From JAPHSX01 sp050298555 (lineage in GTDB: Bacteria > Pseudomonadota > Gammaproteobacteria > Thiohalomonadales > Thiohalomonadaceae), in the NCBI GenBank assembly GCA_050298555.1, contig JBNKUL010000074.1:1-64000 (forward strand): DNA of 64,000 bases, given 5' to 3'. Positions 17,638 to 25,530 of the stretch are shown one piece after another (the first letter of the stretch is position 1; each line of letters begins with the position of its first letter). The translations under genes and the position numbers were made by a program. The notes under the pieces are model-generated. The model searched no databases, was not told where the DNA came from, and saw nothing but the letters and a program-made list of their open reading frames with translations.

Positions 17638-18510
17638 TCAGCGTGAATCCAACGGGGTGAGTTGATAGCCTCGCTGACGCAGCAACTCGACAACCCCCTC
17701 CTTCCCGGGCAGATGCAGCGCACCGATGGCGATGAACACCTTGCCCTGTTTCAGCTGCGGCTCCATGCGTTCGACCATACGGTAATTACGCTGACCAAGC
17801 AGGCGTCTCATCAGCTTCTGCTGTAACGCCTGGTCATCACTACTGAGCTGGCTGTTACTGATCGCCGCCAGGCGGTCGAGGTCGCGTTCGAGATAGGCGA
17901 CGGTCATCTGCTCGAACAGTTGCGGGTAATCACGATACTCCTGCAGCACGCTTTGCAGCAGCGCCCTCTGCTCGTCGAGGGCAAGGCCATCGAAGACAGC
18001 GAGCTGCTCATCGGCGCTCTCCAGGGCGAAAAACGCCTTTCCCTCGCGTAGCGCACGCTGGTAGAGAAGCGTGTCGAGCACCAGGCCGCTCTCCGGCTTT
18101 GGCGTGCTGAGGGTCAGTACGGTGGCCCAGGGCTGCATACGCTCGGTGGCCTCAGGCGGGATGCCCCGCTCCTGCATCGCCTGTCGGGCCTGACTTGCCA
18201 GCACCTCACCCACCAGCCCGCTAAGGGTCTGTTGCGGTGGCAAGCGCATGCGCATCGCCACCGCCATCGCCGTCTGCTCGTCCAGCGATACCTCCAGCAT
18301 CAGGGTCTCGGCGCCATTGAAGCGGCGCTCCACCTCCGGCGACAAGCGGGTCACCCTGGGGTCTTCGCTGTGCATGGTGCCAAACAGGTAGCCGTCGGCA
18401 CCGTTGCCGCTGACCTGCCACAACAGCCCCTCCCCGCTTGCCGCCGCCGCAGAGAGCAACAACAACCACAGCAGCAATATTCGCGATAGCGCTCTAGCTA
18501 ACCCTGTCAT
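17638..18510 (-). CDS. TraB/GumN family exported protein
   Basis: 290 residues with an N-terminal signal peptide (LLLWLLLLSAAAASG). The TraB/GumN (PF01963) signature is seen in LWQVSGNGADGYLFGTMHSEDPRV, where the GTxH motif carries the presumed metal-binding His, and at the C-terminus in GKVFIAIGALHLPGKEGVVELL, holding the second conserved GxLHLPG. Family members resemble Tiki-type metalloproteases, so an envelope protease role is plausible, but no bacterial substrate is known. It is divergent from rnt with only 45 bp between the two starts. Confidence 0.88.
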   Translation of the reverse strand: MTGLARALSRILLLWLLLLSAAAASGEGLLWQVSGNGADGYLFGTMHSEDPRVTRLSPEVERRFNGAETLMLEVSLDEQTAMAVAMRMRLPPQQTLSGLVGEVLASQARQAMQERGIPPEATERMQPWATVLTLSTPKPESGLVLDTLLYQRALREGKAFFALESADEQLAVFDGLALDEQRALLQSVLQEYRDYPQLFEQMTVAYLERDLDRLAAISNSQLSSDDQALQQKLMRRLLGQRNYRMVERMEPQLKQGKVFIAIGALHLPGKEGVVELLRQRGYQLTPLDSR

Positions 18511-18555
18511 GATTCACCTTAGATAATTGGCCGACGATCCGGTAAGCTGCGCCCC

Positions 18556-19185
18556 ATGTCTGAGAACAAGCCCCCCAAAATCGCCGATCGCTTCCGCGGC
18601 TTCCTGCCTGTGGTGGTCGATGTGGAGACCGCCGGCTTTAACGCCGAGACGGACGCCCTGCTGGAGATCGCCGCGGTGACCCTGCGCATGGATGACGACG
18701 GCACCCTGCGCCGCAGCCAGATCATTGCCTGCCATGTGGAGCCCTTTCCCGGAGCCAACCTCGAGCAGCGTGCGCTCGACTTCACCGGCATCGACCCCTA
18801 CAACCCGTTTCGCATGGCGAAGAAGGAGGCGGATGCGCTGGAGCACATCTTTGCCCCCATCCGTGAGGAAGTAAAGGTACAGGGCTGCACCCGCGCCATC
18901 CTGGTGGGGCACAACCCGTTTTTCGACATGGGATTTATTCGTGCGGCCATCGAGCGCAACGACTATAAGAAGAGCCCCTTCCACAGTTTCAGCAGTTTCG
19001 ACACCGCTACCCTGGGTGGCCTTGCCTACGGTCAGACGGTGTTAGCCAAGGCCTGTGCCGCGGCGGGCATCGAGTTCGACGGCGCGCAGGCCCACTCGGC
19101 CATCTACGATACCGAGCGCACCGCCGAGCTGTTCTGCACCATCGTCAATCGCTGGCGCGAGATGGGTGGCTGCCCGCTACTGTAG
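18556..19185 (+). CDS. rnt: Ribonuclease T
   Basis: 209 residues, the normal size. It is a DEDDh 3-prime exonuclease that trims tRNA CCA ends and stable RNA 3-prime ends. The catalytic Asp22 and Glu24 lie in VVDVETAGFN, the second Asp in VGHNPFFDMGFI, and His/Asp in AHSAIYDTERTAELF. RFRGFLPVVVDVETAG and the C-terminal region WREMGGCPLL are typical of RnT. It ends 5 bp from the convergent outer-membrane-type gene. Confidence 0.96.
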   Translation: MSENKPPKIADRFRGFLPVVVDVETAGFNAETDALLEIAAVTLRMDDDGTLRRSQIIACHVEPFPGANLEQRALDFTGIDPYNPFRMAKKEADALEHIFAPIREEVKVQGCTRAILVGHNPFFDMGFIRAAIERNDYKKSPFHSFSSFDTATLGGLAYGQTVLAKACAAAGIEFDGAQAHSAIYDTERTAELFCTIVNRWREMGGCPLL

Positions 19186-19190
19186 CGGCA

Positions 19191-19754
19191 CTACTTCAAC
19201 GGCACCCGCAGCCCCAGTGAGACTGAAAATAGATCGAGTGGGCTCAGATATTCGGTACTGTTGAGGTAGTCGAGCAGGTAACTATCGAGCACCCCCGCCT
19301 CCACGTAGACGCTGACACCCTGCGTCCCTCCATCCTGCGGTGTCACGTTCAGCCCCAGATGCGGCATCAGGTGCCAGGCGTAGTAGGTGTAATACTTCTC
19401 CGGGTAGTCATCACTGGTGCGGATACGGTACTGCTCGCCGTGGTAGTAGTTCAGCCCCAGCCCCAGGTAGGGGGTGAGACGCTGCCCCGCAACGTAGTGC
19501 GATGAGTAGAGGTAACGCGCCTTGAGAGCCAGGGCATAGACATCCTCCCCCACCACCCATGCCGGGGCATAACCGAACAGCAAATCCGCCTCCACCACGC
19601 CATCGTGGAACGACCTGCCGGCTCCCGCCGACAAATATCCGATCTGTCCGGCAAACTGCGCGACACCATACTCCGGACTCAGCATCGTCTCCTCCGCCCA
19701 GGAGGGATGCACGGTGAGCAACAGCAGCAACAGGATAAAGGGACGGGGCCGCAC
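19191..19754 (-). CDS. Predicted outer-membrane beta-barrel protein, function unknown
   Basis: 187 residues with a signal peptide ending at WAE. The mature part alternates hydrophobic and polar residues with many Tyr and Gly (YLSAGAGRSF, TPYLGLGLNYYHGEQY, HLMPHLGLNV, VSVYVEAGVLD) and closes with LFSVSLGLRVPLK, the pattern of an OmpW/OprF-size eight-stranded barrel. It starts at GTG 19754, overlapping the stop of the phosphoesterase gene (TAGTG) with GGTGGAG just upstream, so the two are translationally coupled. Confidence 0.65.
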   Translation of the reverse strand: MRPRPFILLLLLLTVHPSWAEETMLSPEYGVAQFAGQIGYLSAGAGRSFHDGVVEADLLFGYAPAWVVGEDVYALALKARYLYSSHYVAGQRLTPYLGLGLNYYHGEQYRIRTSDDYPEKYYTYYAWHLMPHLGLNVTPQDGGTQGVSVYVEAGVLDSYLLDYLNSTEYLSPLDLFSVSLGLRVPLK

Positions 19755-20542
19755 TAGAACTCCACCCTCTGCAATAACACCTCGTCAGCCTCCACGCTAA
19801 CGACGGTATAGCTCCTGCGATTGATCGCGCCGTTAATGAGGAAGCCGATCGTTTTTCCCGTCGAGAGGATCTCCTCCCAGTAGCGGTAGTCGTGGCCATG
19901 GCCCGTAGCGACCAGCGAGACATAGTTGTCACGCAGCACCCCCTGATACTGCTCGCTCAGTGAGGCATTAAACCTGCTATCGAAGGGGTTGATATGGGTC
20001 AGCACGATCTGGTGCTGGTAGACAGCGTAACCCTCTAACTGCGTCTGTAACCACTCCAGGCGGGGGACCTCATCGGAGAATTCCCAGTTATTACTATTCA
20101 GTGCCACGAACTTCACCTGGTTAAAGGTAAAGCTGTAATCGAACGGGCCGTAGAGCGCCGCGTAGTTCTGCTTACCGTTGTTCAGCGCATCGTGGTTGCC
20201 GATCACTGTCAGGTAGGGGGGGCTGAGGCGACTCAGAAGCTCCTCTGTCCACTCATACTCCTGCAACAGACCGCTCTCGCTTACATCACCGGCGTGCAGC
20301 ACAAAACTCAGGTCGGAGCGCTGATTGATTGCCGCTACCGCATCCTGCAAATCGTCATAGTAGGCGTGGCTGTCGGAGATGACAGCAAACTTGAAGGGGG
20401 TGAAGGCGCCCTGAGAGAGGGAGGCGATTTTTTTCAGGTTGAGCTCAGTGAGCCGGCGCTCGCCGGTCTCAACTTCATAAGGCGAGAAATCGATGCAGCC
20501 GCTGAGCAGCACAAACAGCAGGATAAGGAGAGGGTATCGCAT
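19754..20542 (-). CDS. Lipoprotein metallophosphoesterase
   Basis: 262 residues. A lipobox (LLSGC, Cys16) ends the signal peptide; Ile at +2 is compatible with outer-membrane sorting. The calcineurin-like metal ligands are present in order: ISDSHAYY, LHAGDVS, VIGNHDALNNG, LTHINP and GHGHDY. The substrate could be a nucleotide, phosphodiester or phospholipid head group in the periplasm. It is translationally coupled to the beta-barrel gene that follows. Confidence 0.85.
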   Translation of the reverse strand: MRYPLLILLFVLLSGCIDFSPYEVETGERRLTELNLKKIASLSQGAFTPFKFAVISDSHAYYDDLQDAVAAINQRSDLSFVLHAGDVSESGLLQEYEWTEELLSRLSPPYLTVIGNHDALNNGKQNYAALYGPFDYSFTFNQVKFVALNSNNWEFSDEVPRLEWLQTQLEGYAVYQHQIVLTHINPFDSRFNASLSEQYQGVLRDNYVSLVATGHGHDYRYWEEILSTGKTIGFLINGAINRRSYTVVSVEADEVLLQRVEF

Positions 20543-20574
20543 CTGCCTCCTCCTTACCCTGCTTGAGGGGTGAG

Positions 20575-20910
20575 TTACTCCGCCGCCTCTTCGCTGTTAC
20601 CGGCTGCGGCCTGCAGCAGCGGCTGCAGTTCGCCCTTCTGGTACATCTCCATCAGGATGTCGTGGCCGCCGATCAACTCGCCGTTGACGTAGATCTGCGG
20701 GAAGGTGGGCCAGTTCTGGTAGCGCGGCAGGTTCTCGAAGATCTCCGGATCGGCCAGCACGTTGACGTAGGCGAACTCGACACCGCAGCTCTGCATCGCC
20801 TGGGAGGCACGGCTGGAGTAGCCGCACATGGGCATCTGCGGGGTACCCTTCATGTAGATGACGATGGGGTTATTCTTCACCTGCTCGTCGATGCGCTCTA
20901 ATACGTCCAT
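20575..20910 (-). CDS. grxD: Monothiol glutaredoxin, Grx4 type, with CGYS active site
   Basis: 111 residues. MDVLERIDEQVKNNPIVIYM and KGTPQMPMCG are classical for the monothiol Grx that carries [2Fe-2S] clusters with BolA partners. The usual active site CGFS is CGYS here (Cys29-Ser32), a conservative change next to the cluster-binding cysteine. WPTFPQIYVNGELIGGHDI gives the glutathione-binding TVP-like turn. The C-terminus carries a short acidic tail (GNSEEAAE). The gene is monocistronic, and a perfect inverted repeat lies 42-60 bp upstream of its start. Confidence 0.92.
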   Translation of the reverse strand: MDVLERIDEQVKNNPIVIYMKGTPQMPMCGYSSRASQAMQSCGVEFAYVNVLADPEIFENLPRYQNWPTFPQIYVNGELIGGHDILMEMYQKGELQPLLQAAAGNSEEAAE

Positions 20911-20951
20911 TAATGGTTACCTCTGTTCGTTGCTATCGGGGGAGTGGGTTC

Positions 20952-20970
20952 TACAATAGTGACTATTGTA
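20952..20970. promoter_or_regulatory. Perfect 8-bp inverted repeat upstream of grxD
   Basis: TACAATAG and CTATTGTA flank a 3-nt spacer. The 19-bp dyad contains TACAAT, which could itself serve as a -10 element, so this may be an operator overlapping the grxD promoter. No regulator can be named. Confidence 0.4.
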
Positions 20971-21066
20971 CCGATCTCAAGTAGGCATTCCGAGTTATGA
21001 AAGCCCACAGCCAGATTTAGGCCCCCTCCCGCATGAGACATCATGCCTTTAACCAAGGAGATGACG

Positions 21067-21744
21067 ATGCAAACCAAACACATCCCCAGCCTTGCCCTGG
21101 TGCTATTCACCCTGCCTGCCACGACCCTTGCTGCAGGAAACGGCTACTGGAGCGACCAAAACGGAGAGTCCGTTCACGACATTAACGGTGACTGTGTGGG
21201 CGCACTCTATCACGGCACCCCGTTTGAGAAGTGTGGAGCTCCCCCCGCCCCCGAGCCGACCCCGGCACCGGTAGTGGCACCTGCACCGGTGGTCACTGCA
21301 CCGCCTCCCGCCCCCGCGGACAGTGACAACGACGGCGTCCCCGACAGCGCGGATCGCTGTGCCGGCACCCCCGCAGGGTCCAGGGTCGACAGCAGCGGCT
21401 GTGCCGAGAAGATCGTGGTGCAGAACCTTAGCTTTGCCAGCAACAGCTCCGAGTTGAACGCCGAATCGAAGGCGGCGCTCGACGGCATCGCCGAGAGCAT
21501 CCGCAACAACCCCACGGTCGCCCGCGTGATGGTCACCGGCCATAGCGATGACCGCGGCGCTGCCGAGTACAACAAGTGGCTCTCAGGCAAGCGTGCCCAG
21601 TCCGTTGCAGACTACCTGGTGAGCCGGGGGGTGGATGCCAAGATGGTCAGCAGTGAGGGCATGGGCGAAGCCCGGCCGATTGCCGACAACGCCACCGCTG
21701 AGGGACGCCGCGCGAACCGCCGGGTAGAGATTGACCTGAAATAG
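21067..21744 (+). CDS. OmpA-family outer-membrane/peptidoglycan-associated protein
   Basis: 225 residues from the ATG at 21067 with AAGGAG 6 nt upstream. A signal peptide ends at LAAG. Next come a short Cys-containing segment, a Pro/Ala/Val linker, a calcium-binding thrombospondin type 3 unit (DSDNDGVPDSADRCAGTPAGS) and a C-terminal OmpA peptidoglycan-binding domain (VMVTGHSDDRGAAEYNKWLS, then RRANRRVEIDL). There is no N-terminal barrel, so it probably links a partner or the outer membrane to peptidoglycan. A strong terminator follows. Confidence 0.92.
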   Translation: MQTKHIPSLALVLFTLPATTLAAGNGYWSDQNGESVHDINGDCVGALYHGTPFEKCGAPPAPEPTPAPVVAPAPVVTAPPPAPADSDNDGVPDSADRCAGTPAGSRVDSSGCAEKIVVQNLSFASNSSELNAESKAALDGIAESIRNNPTVARVMVTGHSDDRGAAEYNKWLSGKRAQSVADYLVSRGVDAKMVSSEGMGEARPIADNATAEGRRANRRVEIDLK

Positions 21745-21764
21745 AAAAGCGATAACCAGAGCTT

Positions 21765-21791
21765 AACGGCGCCTGATGGCGCCGTTTTTTT
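21765..21791 (+). terminator. Intrinsic terminator of the OmpA-family gene
   Basis: AACGGCGCC and GGCGCCGTT pair around a TGAT tetraloop and are followed by an uninterrupted T run. It starts about 20 nt after the stop and overlaps the 3-prime end of the convergent amidotransferase gene. Confidence 0.92.
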
Positions 21792-23592
21792 ATTCCTGCG
21801 TCAACGGATCCACATGGGTCTGCAGCCATAACTCCAGCAGCGCCAGGTGCCACAGCTTGGAGCCGCGCAGGCGGGTGAAGTGAGCCTCGTCGTCGGGGGC
21901 GGCAAGCAGCTTCTCCACATAGTCCCGATTGTAGATGCCTCGCTGGATGCAGGCCTCGGAATTGAGGATGGTGCGCATGAACTCCAGAAACTCACCGCGC
22001 ACATACTTCAGCGCCGGCATCGGGAAGTAGCCCTTGGGGCGGTCGATGACGCTGTCGGGGATGATGCCGCGGGCGATGCGCTTCAAGGCGTACTTGGCGT
22101 CATCGCCGTTCGGTCCCAGCTTCATCGAGGGGGGCATGCTCATCGCCAGTTCCACCAGCTCGTGGTCGAGGAAGGGGACGCGCGCCTCCAGCCCCCAGGC
22201 CATGGTCATGTTGTCGACCCGCTTTACCGGGTCATCGACGATCAGCATGGTGGTATCGAGGCGCAGCACCTTATCCAGGTACTCATCGGCACCCGGCTCG
22301 GCCAGGCGCTCTGCGATCAGCTGGGAGGTATAGTCCTCGCCGCGATACGGCTCGCTCACGGTCTGCAGGAACTCATCGTGATCGCGGTCGAAGTAGTGGC
22401 TGGCGAAGCGCTCCAGGTCGGAACCCTCGGCCTGTGCCATCTGCGGATACCAGAAGTAACCGGCGAAGACCTCGTCTGCCCCCTGCCCGCTCTGCACCAC
22501 CTTCACCTCTTTGGACACCTGCTCGGAGAGTAGGTAGAAGGCGACCGCGTCCTGCCCCACCATCGGTTCGGCCATCTGCGCCACCGCCTCGGGCAGGCGC
22601 TTGAGCACCTGGTCGTTGGGGATGTGGTACTTGTGGTGACGGGTGTTGTGCATCGCCACCACCTGGTCGGAGTACTCGAACTCGCTGCCCGCCTCCTCCG
22701 GCTGGTCCTCAAAGCCGATGGAGAAGGTGAGGATATCCTCCACCCCCTGCTCGGCCAGCAGGCCCACCAGCAGGGAGGAGTCGAGGCCGCCGGAGAGCAG
22801 CACGCCCACCGGCACATCGGCGATATCGAGGCGGCGCTTCACCGCCTTTTTCAACGCGGCATGGACCTCTTCGACCCACTCCTCCTCCTCCATCTCCATC
22901 ACCGGTCGCATCGCATAGAGGTACCAGTACTGGCGCAGGGCGGTGCTGCCATCCTTCTCGATGGTGAGGCTGTGGCCCGGCTGCAGCTTACGTACCCCAT
23001 TGAGGATGGTGCGCGGCGCCGGGATCACCGCATGCAGGGTGAACTGGTGGTGCAGCGCCATCGGGTCGATGGAGGTATCGACGCCCCCGGCGGCGAGGAT
23101 CGACTGAATATTGGAGCCCAGCAGCAGGCGCCCCTCATCCAGGCTGTAGTAGAGCGGCTTGATGCCGAGGCGGTCGCGGGCGAGGAACAGGCGCTGCGCC
23201 TCCATCTCCCAGATGGCGAAGGCGAACATGCCGTGCAGGTGCTCCACGCACTCCTCGCCCCAGGCGGCGTAGGCCTTGAGGATGACTTCAGTATCGCCGT
23301 CGGAGAAGAAGCGGTATCCAAGCCCCTTCAACTCTTCGCGCAATTCCGGGTAGTTATAGATGGTGCCGTTGAAGACGATGGCGAGGCCCAACTCGGCGTC
23401 CACCATCGGCTGGTTACCGCGCTCGGAGAGGTCGATGATGGAAAGACGACGGTGGCCCAATGCCAGCGGGCCGTCGGCATAGCTGCCTTCGTGATCCGGG
23501 CCGCGCCGCTCCAGCATCTGCATCATGCGATCGACATCGGCCAGCTCAGGATGGCTGCCGTCAAAACGCAGTTCGCCACATATTCCGCACAT
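21790..23592 (-). CDS. Asparagine-synthase-family amidotransferase, N-acetylglutaminylglutamine amide type
   Basis: 600 residues. The class II glutaminase domain begins with the nucleophile Cys2 (MCGICGE), RRGPD, NGTIYNY and GDTEV; the ATP-pyrophosphatase domain carries LLSGGLDSSLL. The stretches GHRRLSIIDLSERGNQPMVD, ALHHQFTLHAVIPAPRTIL and VKVVQSGQGADEVFAGYFWYP match the TIGR03104 branch as I know it, which makes the osmolyte N-acetylglutaminylglutamine amide, better than AsnB. The usual partners, an acetyltransferase-ligase (Ngg) and a peptidase, are not adjacent. Downstream of a terminator it probably has its own promoter. Confidence 0.78.
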   Translation of the reverse strand: MCGICGELRFDGSHPELADVDRMMQMLERRGPDHEGSYADGPLALGHRRLSIIDLSERGNQPMVDAELGLAIVFNGTIYNYPELREELKGLGYRFFSDGDTEVILKAYAAWGEECVEHLHGMFAFAIWEMEAQRLFLARDRLGIKPLYYSLDEGRLLLGSNIQSILAAGGVDTSIDPMALHHQFTLHAVIPAPRTILNGVRKLQPGHSLTIEKDGSTALRQYWYLYAMRPVMEMEEEEWVEEVHAALKKAVKRRLDIADVPVGVLLSGGLDSSLLVGLLAEQGVEDILTFSIGFEDQPEEAGSEFEYSDQVVAMHNTRHHKYHIPNDQVLKRLPEAVAQMAEPMVGQDAVAFYLLSEQVSKEVKVVQSGQGADEVFAGYFWYPQMAQAEGSDLERFASHYFDRDHDEFLQTVSEPYRGEDYTSQLIAERLAEPGADEYLDKVLRLDTTMLIVDDPVKRVDNMTMAWGLEARVPFLDHELVELAMSMPPSMKLGPNGDDAKYALKRIARGIIPDSVIDRPKGYFPMPALKYVRGEFLEFMRTILNSEACIQRGIYNRDYVEKLLAAPDDEAHFTRLRGSKLWHLALLELWLQTHVDPLTQE

Positions 23593-23611
23593 AAACTCTT
23601 TCTCTATCTCT

Positions 23612-23941
23612 TTAGGGTTTTACGCTCAGCTGGTTATCCACCCGCTTCACACCTTCCACCTTGGCGGCGATCTTTGCCGCCAGCGGCACCATCCCCGCAC
23701 TGGGCACGCTGCCGCTAAGTGTGACCACAGCGTGATAGGTGCGCACCTTGATGTCGATCGCCCTAACCTCGCGGTCACGCAGCAGGAGCTCGGTGACCCT
23801 GGCGCTGATGAGGTTATCGGCACGCGCCTCTTCGTAGCTCCTGCCACTCACGTCGCGACCACCCTGGCCGTAGCCGCTGCTTACCCCCGCGGCGCAGCCG
23901 CTCAACCAGATTAGCACCGCTAGCGTTAACCATCGTCGCAT
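23612..23941 (-). CDS. BON-domain lipoprotein
   Basis: 109 residues. A lipobox (WLSGC, Cys16) precedes a Gly/Ser-rich linker. A single BON domain covers about 40-109: DNLISARVTELLLRDREVRAIDIKV, VVTLSGSVPSAG, then VEGVKRVDNQLSV. Such domains bind phospholipid or peptidoglycan surfaces in the periplasm, as in OsmY and DolP. The start codon overlaps the stop of the HyuB gene, so both are likely made from one transcript, although they have no obvious shared function. Confidence 0.88.
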   Translation of the reverse strand: MRRWLTLAVLIWLSGCAAGVSSGYGQGGRDVSGRSYEEARADNLISARVTELLLRDREVRAIDIKVRTYHAVVTLSGSVPSAGMVPLAAKIAAKVEGVKRVDNQLSVKP

Positions 23942-25509
23942 CAGCTCTCTCCTTTACCCCAACCGCCGCCGCCGGGGGTGGCGACACTAAGGCGGTCGCC
24001 GGCGGCTACCTTGAGGGTGGTCTTTCCCGCCAGCACCTCACCGTTGATCCTGTTCTCGCCCGGCTCTCCGGACTCACCGCCCGCCAGCCCCCAGGGGGCA
24101 TGGCAGCGGCGCTCGGTGAGCAGGGTCACCTCGGCGTTGTCGAGGAATTCAAACTCGCGCAGCAGACCATCACCACCGCGCCGCGCACCAGCGCCGCCGG
24201 AACCACGCCGCAGGGCGTAGCGGCGCAGGCGCAGCGGGTAGTTCATCTCCAGCACCTCGATTGGGGTGTTGAGGGTGTTGGTCATGTGGGTCTGTAGCGC
24301 CGAGAGGCCGCCGCCGTTGGCACCCGCCCCCATGCCGCCGCCCATGGTCTCATAGTAGTCCCACTTGCCCGCCTTGCCGTCACCAGCCTCCCCTCGACTC
24401 CCCATGGCCAGGTTGTTCATCGAGCCGTGGCTGGCCGCCGGGATCCGCTCGGGTATCGCCTGGGCCAGGGCACCGCAGATCACGTCGACCACGCGGGTCG
24501 AGGTCTCCACATTGCCCGCCGCCACTGCCGCCGGGCGGCGGGCATTGAGCAGACAGCCCTCGGGGGCGGTGATGGCGATGGCGCGGAAGGCCCCGGCGCA
24601 GGCGGGGGTGTGCGGCGGCATCAGGCAGCGGAAGACGTAGTAGACCCCGGCGGCGGCCACCGAGAGGGGGCAGTTGACGTTTCCGGCGGTCTGTTGGGCG
24701 GTACCGTCGAAATTCACCGTAATCGTGTCGTGCTCCACCGCGACGCTCGCAGCGATGGTGAGATCCTTGTTGCCCAGGCCATCGTCGTCGAGGCAGTCCT
24801 CGAAGTGGTAGTCACCATCGGGGATCGCGGCCAGGGCGGAGCGCGCCAGCCGCTCGGCGTAGTCGTTGAGCTCGGCCAGGGCCTCCTGGTAGGCCGGTAC
24901 CCCCATCCCCTGCACCAACTCCGCCAGCCGTGCCGCACCGCTGCGGTTGGCGCTGATCTGGGCGGCGAAGTCGCCATGCAGTTCGTGGGCGTTGCCGGTG
25001 GAACCGACGATCTCATCAAGCAGCGCCTGGTCCAGCTCACCGCCCCGCAGCAGCTGGGTGGGGGGGATGACGATCCCCTCCTCCTCCAGGCTTTTGGAGA
25101 TCGGCATCGAGCCGGGGGCGTTACCACCGATGTCGGCGTGGTGGGCACGGTTGGCGACGAAGCCGAGCAGTTCGTCATGAATATGGATGGGGGCGATGAG
25201 GGTGACATCGGGCAGGTGGGTACCGCCGAGGAAGGGGTCGTTGACCACCACCATGTCGCCCGCCTGCCATTCGATGGGGTGGGCGATACCACCGACGATG
25301 TCGCGCATCGCATAGGCCATGGAGCCGAGATGGACCGGAATGTGTGCGGCCTGGGCGCAGAGCTCGCCCGCGGCATCAAACACGGCACAGGAGAAATCGA
25401 GGCGGTCCTTGATATTGGGCGAGAAGGCGGTGCGACGCAGCACCGCCCCCATCTCCTCGCACACCGCCTCGATCCGGCTGGAGAATATGCTCAGTTCAAT
25501 CGCATTCAT
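23941..25509 (-). CDS. Hydantoinase B/oxoprolinase family subunit
   Basis: 522 residues, typical of HyuB (PF02538): VLRRTAFSPNIKDRLDFSCA, VNDPFLGGTHLPDVT, ANRAHHADIGGNAPGSMP, GNVETSTRVVDV and the C-terminal TPGGGGWG. HyuB normally pairs with HyuA in ATP-dependent opening of 5-oxoproline or hydantoin rings. No HyuA gene is adjacent, so the partner must be elsewhere or the protein works alone. It overlaps the BON lipoprotein start by one base and lies 21 bp after the c-di-GMP enzyme gene. Confidence 0.9.
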   Translation of the reverse strand: MNAIELSIFSSRIEAVCEEMGAVLRRTAFSPNIKDRLDFSCAVFDAAGELCAQAAHIPVHLGSMAYAMRDIVGGIAHPIEWQAGDMVVVNDPFLGGTHLPDVTLIAPIHIHDELLGFVANRAHHADIGGNAPGSMPISKSLEEEGIVIPPTQLLRGGELDQALLDEIVGSTGNAHELHGDFAAQISANRSGAARLAELVQGMGVPAYQEALAELNDYAERLARSALAAIPDGDYHFEDCLDDDGLGNKDLTIAASVAVEHDTITVNFDGTAQQTAGNVNCPLSVAAAGVYYVFRCLMPPHTPACAGAFRAIAITAPEGCLLNARRPAAVAAGNVETSTRVVDVICGALAQAIPERIPAASHGSMNNLAMGSRGEAGDGKAGKWDYYETMGGGMGAGANGGGLSALQTHMTNTLNTPIEVLEMNYPLRLRRYALRRGSGGAGARRGGDGLLREFEFLDNAEVTLLTERRCHAPWGLAGGESGEPGENRINGEVLAGKTTLKVAAGDRLSVATPGGGGWGKGES

Positions 25510-25530
25510 GGCTGCGAATGATAACAGACC

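Noticed and set aside
21790..23592. Plain asparagine synthetase B
   Set aside because: Several diagnostic stretches fit the N-acetylglutaminylglutamine amidotransferase branch better, though the distinction rests on memory of the family.
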